Source: Candidatus Rubrivivax defluviihabitans | GTDB taxonomy: Bacteria; Pseudomonadota; Gammaproteobacteria; Burkholderiales; Burkholderiaceae_C | Assembly: GCA_016709385.1 (NCBI GenBank) | Contig: JADJMW010000025.1 | Span: 124,001-188,000, forward strand | DNA length: 64,000 nucleotides | Reading direction: 5' to 3' | Shown here: piece by piece, positions 54,605 through 63,756 of the stretch | Layout of the letters: every line of letters starts with the position of its first letter | Position numbering within the stretch: the stretch's first letter is position 1 | Notes under the pieces: generated by a model | Told to the model about the DNA's origin: nothing | What the model saw: the letters and a program-made list of their open reading frames with translations, nothing else | Databases searched by the model: none | Position numbers and translations under genes: made by a program

Positions 54605-55573
54605 TCAGCCCTTGGCCGCCATGCCCAGCCGCTCGATGGTGGCCTTCTCCGCGGCGAAGGTCTCGCGCGCGAACTTCGTGTAGTCCTCGGTGTTCATGTA
54701 GATCACCGACTGGTCGTATTTGTCGAAGGTGGCGAGCACGGCCGGGTCTTCCAGCGTCTTCTTGAAGGCGTCGTGCAGCGTGCGCACGACGCCGGCTTCC
54801 ATGCCCTTGGGGCCGCAGACGCCGAAGGGCGAGTCCGACACCGTCTTGTAGCCCAGTTCGTCCAGCGTTGGCACGTCGGGCCAGCGCTTGGTGCGTTTGC
54901 TGCCGTAGGTGGCCAGCAACCGCAGCTTGCCGGCGGCCACGTGCGGCGCCCAGCCGGTGGCGTCGCTGGCGGCCATGGTGTGGCCGCCCAGGATGGCCTG
55001 CATATTGTCGGCATTGCCCTTGAACGGTACATGCGTGAGCTTGATGCCGGCGCGCTGTGCGAATTCCTCCACCGCCAGGTGCGGGCTGGTGCCGGTGCCG
55101 GTGGAGCCGTAGGTGAATTTTTCGGGGTTGGCCTTGGCGTAGTCGACGAGGTCCTTGATGCTCTTGATGGGCGAATCGGCTGGCACCACCAGGCCGAAGG
55201 TATAGCCGGTGAGGCAGGCGATCCAGGTGAAGTCCTTCAGCGTGTCGAACTGCACCTTCTGCATGTGAGGGATGCGGAACACGCCGTGCGGCAGCTGGCT
55301 CAGCGTATAGCCGTCGGGAGCGGCGTTGACCAGTTCGTTGGCACCCAGCATGCCGCCGGCGCCGGGCTTGTTGTCGACGATGATCTGCTGGCCCAGCGTC
55401 TTGGCCGCACTCTCGGCCAGGGCGCGGATCACGGCGTCGGTGGAGCCGCCGGCCGGCCAGGGGCAGATATAGCGGATGGTGCGCGACGGGAAGGCCTGAG
55501 CCAGCGCCAGCGCGGGCAGGGCGATGCTGCAGGCGGCGGTCTGCTGGATGAAGCGGCGGCGGGTCGTGTGCAT
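54605..55573 (-). CDS. Bug/TctC family substrate-binding protein
   Basis: 322 aa periplasmic solute receptor. Signal peptide of about 26 residues with a twin-arginine-like MHTTRRRFIQQTAA start, so Tat export is possible. Family elements: IRYICPWPAGGSTDAVIRALA, DNKPGAGGMLGANELVNA, THVPFKGNADNMQAILGG, and a PLNPFG-like cleft. Receptors of this kind bind carboxylates; many in Burkholderiales are orphans. No TctAB transporter lies nearby, so this is an orphan receptor. Confidence 0.92.
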   Translation of the reverse strand: MHTTRRRFIQQTAACSIALPALALAQAFPSRTIRYICPWPAGGSTDAVIRALAESAAKTLGQQIIVDNKPGAGGMLGANELVNAAPDGYTLSQLPHGVFRIPHMQKVQFDTLKDFTWIACLTGYTFGLVVPADSPIKSIKDLVDYAKANPEKFTYGSTGTGTSPHLAVEEFAQRAGIKLTHVPFKGNADNMQAILGGHTMAASDATGWAPHVAAGKLRLLATYGSKRTKRWPDVPTLDELGYKTVSDSPFGVCGPKGMEAGVVRTLHDAFKKTLEDPAVLATFDKYDQSVIYMNTEDYTKFARETFAAEKATIERLGMAAKG

Positions 55574-55609
55574 CGAGTGTCTCCGTCTTTCTGTGGTGAG
55601 GGGAAGAGC

Positions 55610-56269
55610 TCAGCTTTCGACGTAGGCCGCGGCCAGCCCGCGCAGGTGCTCGCGCGAGGCCTCGTCCAGGTGAGGCATCAGCAACGCCAGCGCGTGAAAG
55701 GCGCCGCGGCCCATGGCGGCGGCGGCGCTCTCGGGTTCAAGCGCCTTGCGCGGCTCGCGCACATATTCAAAGCTCAGCCAGTACGTCACCAGCACCACCG
55801 CCGACGTGGCCAGCGGCGCCGCCTCGGCGCCGGTGATGCGCACCACGCCGTTGCGCGACAGGCCGTCGAGCAGCGCATGCACGGCGCGGTGCTTGTTCTT
55901 CAGCACGAACTGGAAGTGCGTCTCCAGGCGTCGGTTCTTGCTGAGCAGGTCGTTGAGGTCGCGGTAGAGGAAGCGGTAGCTCCAGATCAGCTCGAACAGC
56001 ATGTGGAAGAAGAGCCAGGCGTCCTCGACGTTTTCCACGCCGTCGGCGGCCTGCAGCAGTTCGTTCAGCGCCTTTTCATAGCGGCCGAACAGCGAGTTGA
56101 TCAGCTCGTCCTTCGCCGGGTAGTGGTAGTACAGGTTGCCCGGGCTGATATTCAGCTCGGCCGAGATCAGCGTGGTGCTGACATTGGGCTCGCCGAAGCG
56201 GTTGAACAGCTCGAGCGTCACTTCGAGGATGCGTTCGGCGGTGCGGCGGGGTTTTTTCGGTGGCGCCAT
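55610..56269 (-). CDS. TetR/AcrR family transcriptional regulator
   Basis: 219 aa from the ATG at 56269. N-terminal helix-turn-helix: NVSTTLISAELNISPGNLYYHY with the leading RTAERILEVTLELF. The C-terminal ligand domain (from about 75) is hydrophobic with W and Y residues. It lies 69 bases from the divergent ABC exporter genes, so it may regulate these, and 36 bases upstream of the Bug gene. Ligand unknown. Confidence 0.9.
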   Translation of the reverse strand: MAPPKKPRRTAERILEVTLELFNRFGEPNVSTTLISAELNISPGNLYYHYPAKDELINSLFGRYEKALNELLQAADGVENVEDAWLFFHMLFELIWSYRFLYRDLNDLLSKNRRLETHFQFVLKNKHRAVHALLDGLSRNGVVRITGAEAAPLATSAVVLVTYWLSFEYVREPRKALEPESAAAAMGRGAFHALALLMPHLDEASREHLRGLAAAYVES

Positions 56270-56322
56270 GGGCGGGGATTCTGGCACCGGTGCCTGCCCC
56301 CGTGCACCTGGCGCGGCCTGCC

Positions 56323-56328
56323 TACAAT
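56323..56328 (+). promoter_or_regulatory. -10-like box close to the ABC ATPase start
   Basis: TACAAT ends 10 bases before the ATG of the ABC ATPase, and no Shine-Dalgarno motif lies between. Transcription would begin within about 5 bases of the start codon, so a leaderless or nearly leaderless mRNA is expected. No convincing -35 box. Confidence 0.4.
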
Positions 56329-56338
56329 CCCGCGCTCG

Positions 56339-57247
56339 ATGCCCGCAGTCCGCTTCCAGAATGTCAGCAAGGTCTACCGCGGCGCGCGCGGGCCGCTGCG
56401 TGCGCTCGACGGCGTCAGCTTCGATATCGAGCCTGGTGAATTCTTCGGCCTGCTCGGCCCCAACGGCGCCGGCAAGACGACGCTGATCTCGGTGCTGGCC
56501 GGCCTGGCGCGCGCCAGCGGCGGCAGCGTCACGGTGATGGGTCACGACGTGGTGGCCGACTACCCGGCGGCACGCAAGTCGCTGGGCATCGTGCCGCAGG
56601 AACTGGTATTCGACCCCTTCTTCAGCGTGCGCGAGACGCTGCGCATCCAGAGCGGCTATTTCGGCGTGCGCCACAACGACGACTGGATCGACGAACTGCT
56701 GTCCGAGCTGGGTTTGGCGGACAAGGCCAATGCCAACATGCGCCAGCTCTCGGGCGGCATGAAGCGCCGCGTGCTGGTGGCGCAGGCGCTGGTACACCGG
56801 CCGCCGGTGATCGTGCTCGACGAGCCGACGGCGGGCGTGGACGTGGAGCTGCGGCAGACGCTGTGGCAGTTCATCTCGCGCCTGAACCAGCAGGGCCACA
56901 CCGTGCTGCTGACCACGCATTACCTGGAAGAGGCCGAGGCGCTGTGCGGCCGCATCGCCATGCTCAAGCAGGGCCGCGTGGTGGCGCTGGACCGCACGGC
57001 CAACCTGCTGGCCGGCACCGCCAGCACCATGCTGCGCTTCAAGACCGACGCGCCGCTGCCGTCCGCGGTGGCCGCGGCGGCGCGCATCACCGGCCGCATC
57101 GTGCAGGTGAAGGCGCGCGATGCCGCCGAGGTGGAAACGGTGCTCGCCGCCCTGCGCGCCGCGGGGGTGAAGGTGGAAGACCTGGAGATCGGTCGCGCCG
57201 ACCTGGAAGACGTGTTCCTGGAAATCATGCAGGGTGCCGCAGCATGA
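56339..57247 (+). CDS. ABC transporter ATP-binding protein (ABC-2 type)
   Basis: 302 aa. Walker A GPNGAGKT at 40-47, signature LSGGMKRR near 139, Walker B VIVLDEPTAG near 160, and an H-loop at LLTTHYLEEAEAL. The C-terminal extension is the DrrA-like regulatory part. Its stop overlaps the permease start in an ATGA. This pair upstream of bolA and his genes is conserved in Burkholderiales and is thought to export a lipid or related compound; the true substrate is not known. Confidence 0.92.
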   Translation: MPAVRFQNVSKVYRGARGPLRALDGVSFDIEPGEFFGLLGPNGAGKTTLISVLAGLARASGGSVTVMGHDVVADYPAARKSLGIVPQELVFDPFFSVRETLRIQSGYFGVRHNDDWIDELLSELGLADKANANMRQLSGGMKRRVLVAQALVHRPPVIVLDEPTAGVDVELRQTLWQFISRLNQQGHTVLLTTHYLEEAEALCGRIAMLKQGRVVALDRTANLLAGTASTMLRFKTDAPLPSAVAAAARITGRIVQVKARDAAEVETVLAALRAAGVKVEDLEIGRADLEDVFLEIMQGAAA

Positions 57248-58005
57248 ATTTCGCCGGCGCCGGCACGCTGTTCCGCAAGGAGATCCTGCGCTTCTGGAAA
57301 GTGGCGGTGCAGACCGTGGCCGCGCCGGTGCTGACCGCGGTGCTGTACCTGCTGATCTTCGGCCATGTGCTGGAAGGCCGCGTGGAGGTCTATCCGGGCG
57401 TGGGCTATACCAGCTTCCTGATCCCCGGGCTGGTGATGATGAGCGTGCTGCAGAACGCCTTCGCCAACAGCTCGAGCTCGCTGATCCAGAGCAAGGTCAC
57501 CGGCAATCTGGTATTCCTGCTCGTCACGCCGCTGTCGCACTGGGCCTGGTTCGCGGCCTACGTGGGCGCGGCGGTGGTGCGCGGGCTGGTGGTCGGCGTG
57601 GGGGTCTTTCTGGTCACGGTGTGGTTTGCGCCGCTGCACCTGGCCGAGCCGTGGTGGATGATCGTCTTCGCTGCCCTGGGCGCCGGCATGATGGGCTCGC
57701 TCGGCCTGATCGCCGGCCTGTGGGCGGAAAAGTTCGACCAGACGGCGGCGTTCCAGAATTTCATCGTCATGCCGATGACCTTTCTGTCGGGCGTGTTCTA
57801 TTCGGTGCATTCGCTGCCCGGGCTGTGGCAGACGGTGAGCCACCTCAACCCCTTCTTCTACATGGTCGACGGCTTCCGCCGCGGCTTCTTCGGCGTCAGC
57901 GATGTCTCGCCGTGGCTGAGCCTGGCCATCGTGGGCGCGAGCTTCGCCGCGGTGGCCGCGCTGACGCTGCGGCTGCTGGCCGTGGGCTACAAGCTGCGCA
58001 ACTGA
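57244..58005 (+). CDS. ABC-2 type transporter permease
   Basis: 253 aa with six predicted membrane helices (for example 22-42, 58-75, 100-125, 135-155, 165-190, 222-245). ABC-2 membrane domain signature near 170-215: MPMTFLSGVFYSVHSLPGLW and HLNPFFYMVDGFR. Partner of the ATPase just upstream by ATGA overlap. bolA starts 37 bases later. Confidence 0.93.
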   Translation: MNFAGAGTLFRKEILRFWKVAVQTVAAPVLTAVLYLLIFGHVLEGRVEVYPGVGYTSFLIPGLVMMSVLQNAFANSSSSLIQSKVTGNLVFLLVTPLSHWAWFAAYVGAAVVRGLVVGVGVFLVTVWFAPLHLAEPWWMIVFAALGAGMMGSLGLIAGLWAEKFDQTAAFQNFIVMPMTFLSGVFYSVHSLPGLWQTVSHLNPFFYMVDGFRRGFFGVSDVSPWLSLAIVGASFAAVAALTLRLLAVGYKLRN

Positions 58006-58042
58006 AGCACCGATGTCGCGGTCCTGAGACAATCAGCGCACC

Positions 58043-58321
58043 ATGGCAGAACCCACCCCCCAGCAAGTGCAGGACTTCATCGCCGCCGGACTGGCCTGCG
58101 AGCACCTGAGTGTCGAAGGCGACGGCCGCCATTTCTTCGCCACCATCGTCTCGGCCGAATTCGAGGGCCTGCCGCGCGTGCGCCGGCATCAGCGCGTCTA
58201 CGCGGCCTTGGGCGAGCGCATGCGCGAGGAAATCCACGCGCTTTCCATGCAGACCCTGACCCCGGCCGAATATGCCGCGAGTGCGCCGCCGGCGCCCGCG
58301 GCGCCCGACTGCCTCCACTAG
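58043..58321 (+). CDS. BolA family protein
   Basis: 92 aa BolA/IbaG fold. VEGDGRHFFATIVSAEFEG and RVRRHQRVYAALGERM with the conserved H-x-R/K-H region, then LSMQTLTPAEY. Conserved His residues near 47 and 29 are the likely Fe-S ligands together with a monothiol glutaredoxin partner. In relatives murA lies between bolA and hisG; here hisG follows directly after 72 bases. Confidence 0.9.
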   Translation: MAEPTPQQVQDFIAAGLACEHLSVEGDGRHFFATIVSAEFEGLPRVRRHQRVYAALGERMREEIHALSMQTLTPAEYAASAPPAPAAPDCLH

Positions 58322-58393
58322 CCCCAGGCTGCGCCGCCGCGGCACGCTCGTGCGGCGACGCAGGCGGCCCGGCCAGCCCCGGATGACCGACCC

Positions 58394-59035
58394 ATGATCA
58401 CGCTCGCACTGTCCAAGGGCCGCATCTACGACGATTCGATGCCGCTGCTGCGCGCGGCCGGCGTCGAGGTGCTGGAAGACCCCGAAACGAGCCGCAAGCT
58501 CATCCTGCCAACGTCACGGCCCGACCTGCGCGTGGTGCTGGTGCGTGCTTCCGACGTGCCCACCTACGTGCAGCACGGCGGCGCCGACCTCGGCGTGGCG
58601 GGGCTTGACGTGCTGTTGGAGCACGGCGACGGCCTGTACCGCCCGCTGGACCTGAAGATCGCGCGCTGCCGCATGAGCGTGGCGGTGCGGCAGGACTTCG
58701 ATTACGCCGCGGCCGTGAAGCAGGGCTCGCGTTTGCGCGTGGCCACCAAATATACGCAGATCGCACGTCAGCATTTCGCCGCCAAGGGCGTGCACGTGGA
58801 CCTGATCAAGCTCTATGGCTCGATGGAATTGGCGCCGCTCACCGGGCTGGCCGATGCCATCGTCGACCTCGTCTCCACCGGCAGCACGCTGAAGGCCAAC
58901 CATCTGCTGGAGGTGGAGCGCATCATGGACATCTCGTCGCGCCTGGTCGTCAATCCGGCGGCGCTGAAGCTCAAGCGCGAGCCGCTGCGGGCGCTGATCG
59001 ACGCCTTCGAGGCGGCGGTGGGAGCGACGGCATGA
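58394..59035 (+). CDS. hisG: ATP phosphoribosyltransferase HisG, short form
   Basis: First step of histidine synthesis. 213 aa, the short HisG(S) type that lacks the C-terminal regulatory domain and needs the HisZ subunit for activity. Motifs: LALSKGRIYDDS, GGADLGVAGLDVL, RLRVATKYT and the PRPP loop DLVSTGSTLKANH. hisZ is not in this window. It overlaps hisD by 4 bases. Confidence 0.95.
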   Translation: MITLALSKGRIYDDSMPLLRAAGVEVLEDPETSRKLILPTSRPDLRVVLVRASDVPTYVQHGGADLGVAGLDVLLEHGDGLYRPLDLKIARCRMSVAVRQDFDYAAAVKQGSRLRVATKYTQIARQHFAAKGVHVDLIKLYGSMELAPLTGLADAIVDLVSTGSTLKANHLLEVERIMDISSRLVVNPAALKLKREPLRALIDAFEAAVGATA

Positions 59036-60378
59036 CGGTGAAGCTGCGCCGTCTGGCCACCACGGCAGCCGATTTCGAGGTCGAGTTCCAGCGCCTGCAG
59101 CACTGGTCGGCCGAGACCGACGCCGCCATCGAGTCGCGCGTGGCCGAGATCATTGCCGACGTGCGCGCGCGTGGCGACGCGGCGCTGCTCGAACTCAGCG
59201 TGCGCTTCGACGGCGTGCAGGCCTCGACCATGGCCGATCTGGAGATCGGCGCCGACGAACTGGGTGCGGCGCTGCAGGCCATCACCCCGGCGCAGCGCAG
59301 CGCGCTCGAAGCGGCCGCGGCCCGCGTGCGCAGCTATCACGAGCAGCAGTTGGAAGCCGCCTGCCGCAGCTGGAGTTACCGCGACGCGGACGGCACGCTG
59401 CTCGGCCAGAAGGTCACGCCGCTGGACCGCGTGGGCATCTATGTGCCCGGCGGCAAGGCGGCGTACCCGTCCAGCGTGCTGATGAATGCCATTCCGGCCC
59501 AGGTGGCCGGCGTGCGCGAGATCGTGATGGTGGTGCCTACGCCCGGAGGGGAGCGCAACGCCCTGGTGCTGGCCGCCGCCCAGGTGGCCGGCGTGCACCG
59601 CGTCTTCACCCTCGGTGGCGCGCAGGCGGTGGCCGCACTGGCCTGGGGCACGGCCACGGTGCCGCGCGTGGACAAGATCACCGGTCCCGGCAACGTCTAC
59701 GTGGCCAGCGCCAAGCGGCGCGTCTTCGGCCAGGTGGGCATCGACATGATCGCCGGGCCGAGCGAGATCCTGGTGCTGGCCGACGGCAGCACCCCCGCCG
59801 ACTGGGTGGCGATGGACCTCTTCAGCCAGGCCGAACACGACGAACTGGCGCAGAGCATCCTGCTCAGTCCCGACGCAGCCTACCTCGACGCCGTGCACGC
59901 GGCCATCGAGCGCCTGCTGCCCGACATGCCGCGCCGCGACGTCATCCGCGCCTCGCTCGAAGGCCGCGGCGCGCTGATCCACACGCGCAGCATGGAAGAG
60001 GCGTGCGCGATCAGCAATCGCATCGCGCCCGAGCACCTGGAGGTGAGCTCGCGCGAGCCGCAGCGCTGGGAGCCGCTGCTGCGCCACGCCGGCGCCATCT
60101 TCCTGGGCGCCCACACCAGCGAAAGCCTGGGCGACTATTGCGCCGGCCCTAACCACGTGCTGCCGACCTCGGGTACGGCACGCTTTTCGTCGCCGCTGGG
60201 CGTGTACGACTTCGTCAAGCGCAGCAGCCTGATCGAGGTCAGTGCCGCGGGGGCGATGGTGCTGGGGCCGATCGCGGCCGAGCTGGCGCATGGCGAAGGG
60301 CTGCAGGCGCATGCCCGTGCGGCCGAGATGCGCTGCGAAGCCGGTGCCGCGGCACCGGTGCCGCCTTCTCGCGGCTGA
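59032..60378 (+). CDS. hisD: Histidinol dehydrogenase HisD
   Basis: Two-step oxidation of L-histidinol to histidine. 448 aa. Motifs: YVPGGKAAYPSSVLMN, GPGNVYVASAKRRV, IAGPSEILVLAD, the zinc-site Q and H in SQAEHDELAQ, and ARFSSPLGVYDF near the end. The next gene expected, hisC, is absent; instead the unrelated cyclase gene lies convergent 30 bases away. Confidence 0.97.
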   Translation: MTVKLRRLATTAADFEVEFQRLQHWSAETDAAIESRVAEIIADVRARGDAALLELSVRFDGVQASTMADLEIGADELGAALQAITPAQRSALEAAAARVRSYHEQQLEAACRSWSYRDADGTLLGQKVTPLDRVGIYVPGGKAAYPSSVLMNAIPAQVAGVREIVMVVPTPGGERNALVLAAAQVAGVHRVFTLGGAQAVAALAWGTATVPRVDKITGPGNVYVASAKRRVFGQVGIDMIAGPSEILVLADGSTPADWVAMDLFSQAEHDELAQSILLSPDAAYLDAVHAAIERLLPDMPRRDVIRASLEGRGALIHTRSMEEACAISNRIAPEHLEVSSREPQRWEPLLRHAGAIFLGAHTSESLGDYCAGPNHVLPTSGTARFSSPLGVYDFVKRSSLIEVSAAGAMVLGPIAAELAHGEGLQAHARAAEMRCEAGAAAPVPPSRG

Positions 60379-60408
60379 GCGGCCGCCAGGCGATCTGCCG
60401 ACCGGGCC

Positions 60409-63400
60409 TCAGCGTGCCGCCGGCGCGGCGACGGCCGGCGCCTGCGCATGGCGCAGCCACGCCGCCACGATCTCGCGGTGGTGCGGCACGTGCTGCAGGA
60501 AGCCGCGCCGCGCCTGCGGATCCGTGATGCGCACCGCTTGCGCCTGCAACTCGGCATGGGCCGCGGCGAGCACGTCCGCCGCACGCGGGTCGCCGGCGGC
60601 GTGCAGCACCTGCCAGCAGGTCAGCGGCAGCAGCAGCGGCTCCTCGGTGCCGTCGAAGCTGCCGCCGGCGGCCATGTGCGCCATCATCGATTCCACCTGC
60701 TCCAGCGCCAGGTCGAGCCGGCCTTCGGCCAGCGCCACGCGGGCCAGACCCGAGATGGGGTCGAACACCTGCTGGCTGCGCAGGGTCAGCGCGCCCAGCA
60801 TGTCGCGCGATTCGGTGTAAGCGCTGCGCGCCGCCGCGTGGCGGCCCAGGCCGAGTTCGGCATGGCCCGCCACCAGTCGCGCGAACGCCTCCAGATCACG
60901 CTGGCCGCTGCTGGCGGCGGCCTCGAAGGCGGCGTTGGCCAGCGCCAGCGCAGCGGTGTCGTCGCCTTGCAGGTGAGCCACCGAGGCGGTATTGAGCAGC
61001 AGCGCGGCCTCGGTGGAACGGTGCCCGATCCGGCGCGCCAACTGCAGGCCGCGCTCGAGGTGGCTGCGGGCGCGGGCGTAGTCACCCAGCCGCGGATAGA
61101 CCGAACCCAGGTTGTTCAGCCGCAGGCCTTCGGCCAGCGGGTCACCGACCTCGCGCGTGATGACCAGGCTGGCCTCGAAGTGCGCGGCCGCCACCGTGAG
61201 CTCGCCCTGCTCCATGGCGATCAGGCCCAGTGCATTGACGAGCACACTCTCGCCGGCGCGGTCGCCGCGCGCCTGCGCCAGCTGCAGCCCCTGCGCGGCG
61301 ATCTCGCGCGCGGCCTCGTACTTGCCCGCGCCGACGAGCGAGTCCGCCAGTCCACCGCACAGCGCCACGGCCAGCGCCGAGCGCTCCAGCGGCCGGGCCA
61401 GCGCCAGACCATGCCGGCCTGCCGCCTCGGCACCGGCATAGTCGCCGGCGCCGCGCAGCGTGGCCGCGCGGCGCAGCGAGACGACGATGCGCCTTTCCTC
61501 GTCGTCCAATTGCTCGGCCAGGTCGGCCAGCGCCTGCAGGTCCGCGTCGTGCGCGGCCCGCTCGGTGGTGTCGAGCAGGTGACGCTCGCGCACCAGGTGG
61601 GCGCGCCAGCGGGTCTCGTGGTCGGCCGGGTCGGCCAGGGCCAGCGCGCGCTCGACGAAGGTCAGCATCGCCGAATTGGCGTAGCGCGCTGCCGCGTCCT
61701 CGGCCGCGCGCGTGTAGAAGCGGCACGCCTGGACCGGATCGCCTGCGCGTTCGTAGTGCTGCGCGGCCAGGCCCCGGGCCTCGCGGGCACGGCTGTCCTC
61801 GATCCGGCCCAGCCAGCCGGCAATGCACGCATGCCAGCCGCGCCGGTCGCGCCGCAGCAGGCCGTCGTAGATGACCTGGTGCAGGACCTGGTTCTTGAAG
61901 GCGAATTCGCGCTGTCCTTCCAGCGTGGTGTTCTCGTGCGGCACCAGCAGCCCGCGCTGCACCAGCGAGTGCAGGGCCAGGGGTGCCTCGGGGTCGATGG
62001 CGGCCAGGGCCTGGTCCCAGAAGGCGACGCCGATCACCGAGGCCTGCTGCAGCGTGAGCTTCTCGCGCGGCGGCAGGCTGTCCACGCGTGCTTGCAGCAC
62101 GCCGGTCAACGTCGGTGGCACCTGGGCGCCGAGCAGCTTGTCGGCCACCAGATGCCAGCGCTCGGGGCCGGTCACGATGGCGCCGTTGTCCACCAGCATG
62201 CGCACCAGTTCTTCCATGTAGAACGGGTTGCCTTCGGCGCCGCCGATGAGCAGCTCGCGCAGCGCCGCGGGCACCTTGTCCAGCCGTTGCAGCAGCACAC
62301 CCACGAGTTCGCGGCTGCCGCGCTTGTCCAGGGCCTGCAGTTCGATGCGCTGGTGCGTGCCGTACAGCAGCGCCCAGTCGGGCCGGCGCTCGAACAGCGT
62401 GGGCCGCGTCATGCACAGCAGGAGCATGGGCACGTCGCGGTTGACCTGCTCGAGGTAGCTGATGAAGTCCAGCGAGCCGTCGTCGGCCCAGTGCAGGTCG
62501 TCCAGCAGCAGCAGCAGCGGCGCGCCGCTGCGCTGCGCCGTGCGGCGCAGCACCTGGGCTGCGGCGTGGAAGGCGCGGTTGCGGATCTGGCGTGCGTCGC
62601 CGGCGATGCCGCGCACGTGCGGGCTGGCCGAGAAGTCGACGCCCACGAGCTGCCCCAGCAGGTGGGCCTGTGCCAGCCCGTCGTCGTCGAACAGCGGTGC
62701 GATACCTTCGACGATCTTGCGCCGCACCGTCTCGGTATCGTCGTCGTCGGCGATCTGCAGTCGCCAGGCGAGCACGCTTTGCAGCATGCCGAAGGGTTGC
62801 ATCAGCGTGCGCGGCTCGGCGCGGCCGCGGAACAAGGCATAGGGCCGGCCCTGCGCCTCGGTCCAGTTCTCGAATTCGTGCAGCAGGCGGCTCTTGCCCA
62901 GGCCGGCCTCGGCGACCACCGTCACGGTGCGGCAGCCGCCGTCCGTACAGAGGGCCTGGAAGGCGTCCTGCAGGGTCTCGAGTTCGGCCTCGCGTGCCAC
63001 CATGCGCGTTTCCACGCCTTCGATGCCGCGCGGCAACACGCGCAGCGCGCGCGGCTTGACGCCTTGCACCAGGTAGGTCCGCAGCGGCTCGTCGCTGCCT
63101 TTGACGGTGAGCGGCGGCTGCTCGGTGACCTTGAACAACCCGCGCACGTGGCGGTAGGTATCGTGGTGGATGCGCAGGCCGCCGGGCGGCGCCGTCTGCT
63201 CCATGCGCGCGGCCAGGTTGACGGTGGCACCGCGGATGCTGCCTTCGGCGTCGACGCCACCGCCGAGCAGCACCGACCCGGTGTTGAGTCCCACGCGGAC
63301 GTCGAACCCGGCCACGCCGGTACGGGCCTGCACGCCGGCGGCCAGTTCGCGGGCCGTATGAAGGATCTCGAGCCCGGCGCGGATGGCACGCTCGGCGTCG

Positions 63401-63756
63401 TCCTCGCGCGTCTCGTCGGCGCCGAAGGCGGCCAGCAGGCCGTCGCCGGTGTACTGCAGCACGCGGCCGCCCTGGCCTTGCACGACGGCGGTGAAACGCT
63501 GCAGCGCGCCGTCGATCACCGCGTGCACGTCTTCGGGGTCGAGCTGCCGGCTCATGGCGGTGGAGCCCACGGTATCGACGAACATCACCGTGACCTGCTT
63601 GAGCTGCTGCGCCGCGGCGCTGGCCTGCTCGGTCTGCAGGGTGGCCAGCCTGGCGCGCAGCGGCGCGGCGGCCATCTCGACCACGGTGTCGCCGAGCAGT
63701 CCGCGTTGCGCCTCCAGTGCGGCCAGGCCGGCTTCGATCTGTTCCAGTTCGGTCAT
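60409..63756 (-). CDS. Class III nucleotide cyclase fused to an AAA/NACHT-like NTPase and TPR repeats
   Basis: 1115 aa from the ATG at 63756, without membrane segments. Residues 1-50: short coiled segment. 51-235: cyclase homology domain with metal ligands D61 (MFVDTVGST) and D105 (TGDGLLAAFG) and N180/R184 (GATVNLAAR); the adenine-selecting Lys position is Q101, so base preference is uncertain. About 250-600: P-loop NTPase with Walker A AEAGLGKS at 282-289 and Walker B LLLLDDLHWAD. About 640-1080: TPR-like helical repeats. This is a large signalling cyclase of the AcyA/adenylate-cyclase-AAA-TPR type. Convergent with hisD. Confidence 0.9.
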   Translation of the reverse strand: MTELEQIEAGLAALEAQRGLLGDTVVEMAAAPLRARLATLQTEQASAAAQQLKQVTVMFVDTVGSTAMSRQLDPEDVHAVIDGALQRFTAVVQGQGGRVLQYTGDGLLAAFGADETREDDAERAIRAGLEILHTARELAAGVQARTGVAGFDVRVGLNTGSVLLGGGVDAEGSIRGATVNLAARMEQTAPPGGLRIHHDTYRHVRGLFKVTEQPPLTVKGSDEPLRTYLVQGVKPRALRVLPRGIEGVETRMVAREAELETLQDAFQALCTDGGCRTVTVVAEAGLGKSRLLHEFENWTEAQGRPYALFRGRAEPRTLMQPFGMLQSVLAWRLQIADDDDTETVRRKIVEGIAPLFDDDGLAQAHLLGQLVGVDFSASPHVRGIAGDARQIRNRAFHAAAQVLRRTAQRSGAPLLLLLDDLHWADDGSLDFISYLEQVNRDVPMLLLCMTRPTLFERRPDWALLYGTHQRIELQALDKRGSRELVGVLLQRLDKVPAALRELLIGGAEGNPFYMEELVRMLVDNGAIVTGPERWHLVADKLLGAQVPPTLTGVLQARVDSLPPREKLTLQQASVIGVAFWDQALAAIDPEAPLALHSLVQRGLLVPHENTTLEGQREFAFKNQVLHQVIYDGLLRRDRRGWHACIAGWLGRIEDSRAREARGLAAQHYERAGDPVQACRFYTRAAEDAAARYANSAMLTFVERALALADPADHETRWRAHLVRERHLLDTTERAAHDADLQALADLAEQLDDEERRIVVSLRRAATLRGAGDYAGAEAAGRHGLALARPLERSALAVALCGGLADSLVGAGKYEAAREIAAQGLQLAQARGDRAGESVLVNALGLIAMEQGELTVAAAHFEASLVITREVGDPLAEGLRLNNLGSVYPRLGDYARARSHLERGLQLARRIGHRSTEAALLLNTASVAHLQGDDTAALALANAAFEAAASSGQRDLEAFARLVAGHAELGLGRHAAARSAYTESRDMLGALTLRSQQVFDPISGLARVALAEGRLDLALEQVESMMAHMAAGGSFDGTEEPLLLPLTCWQVLHAAGDPRAADVLAAAHAELQAQAVRITDPQARRGFLQHVPHHREIVAAWLRHAQAPAVAAPAAR

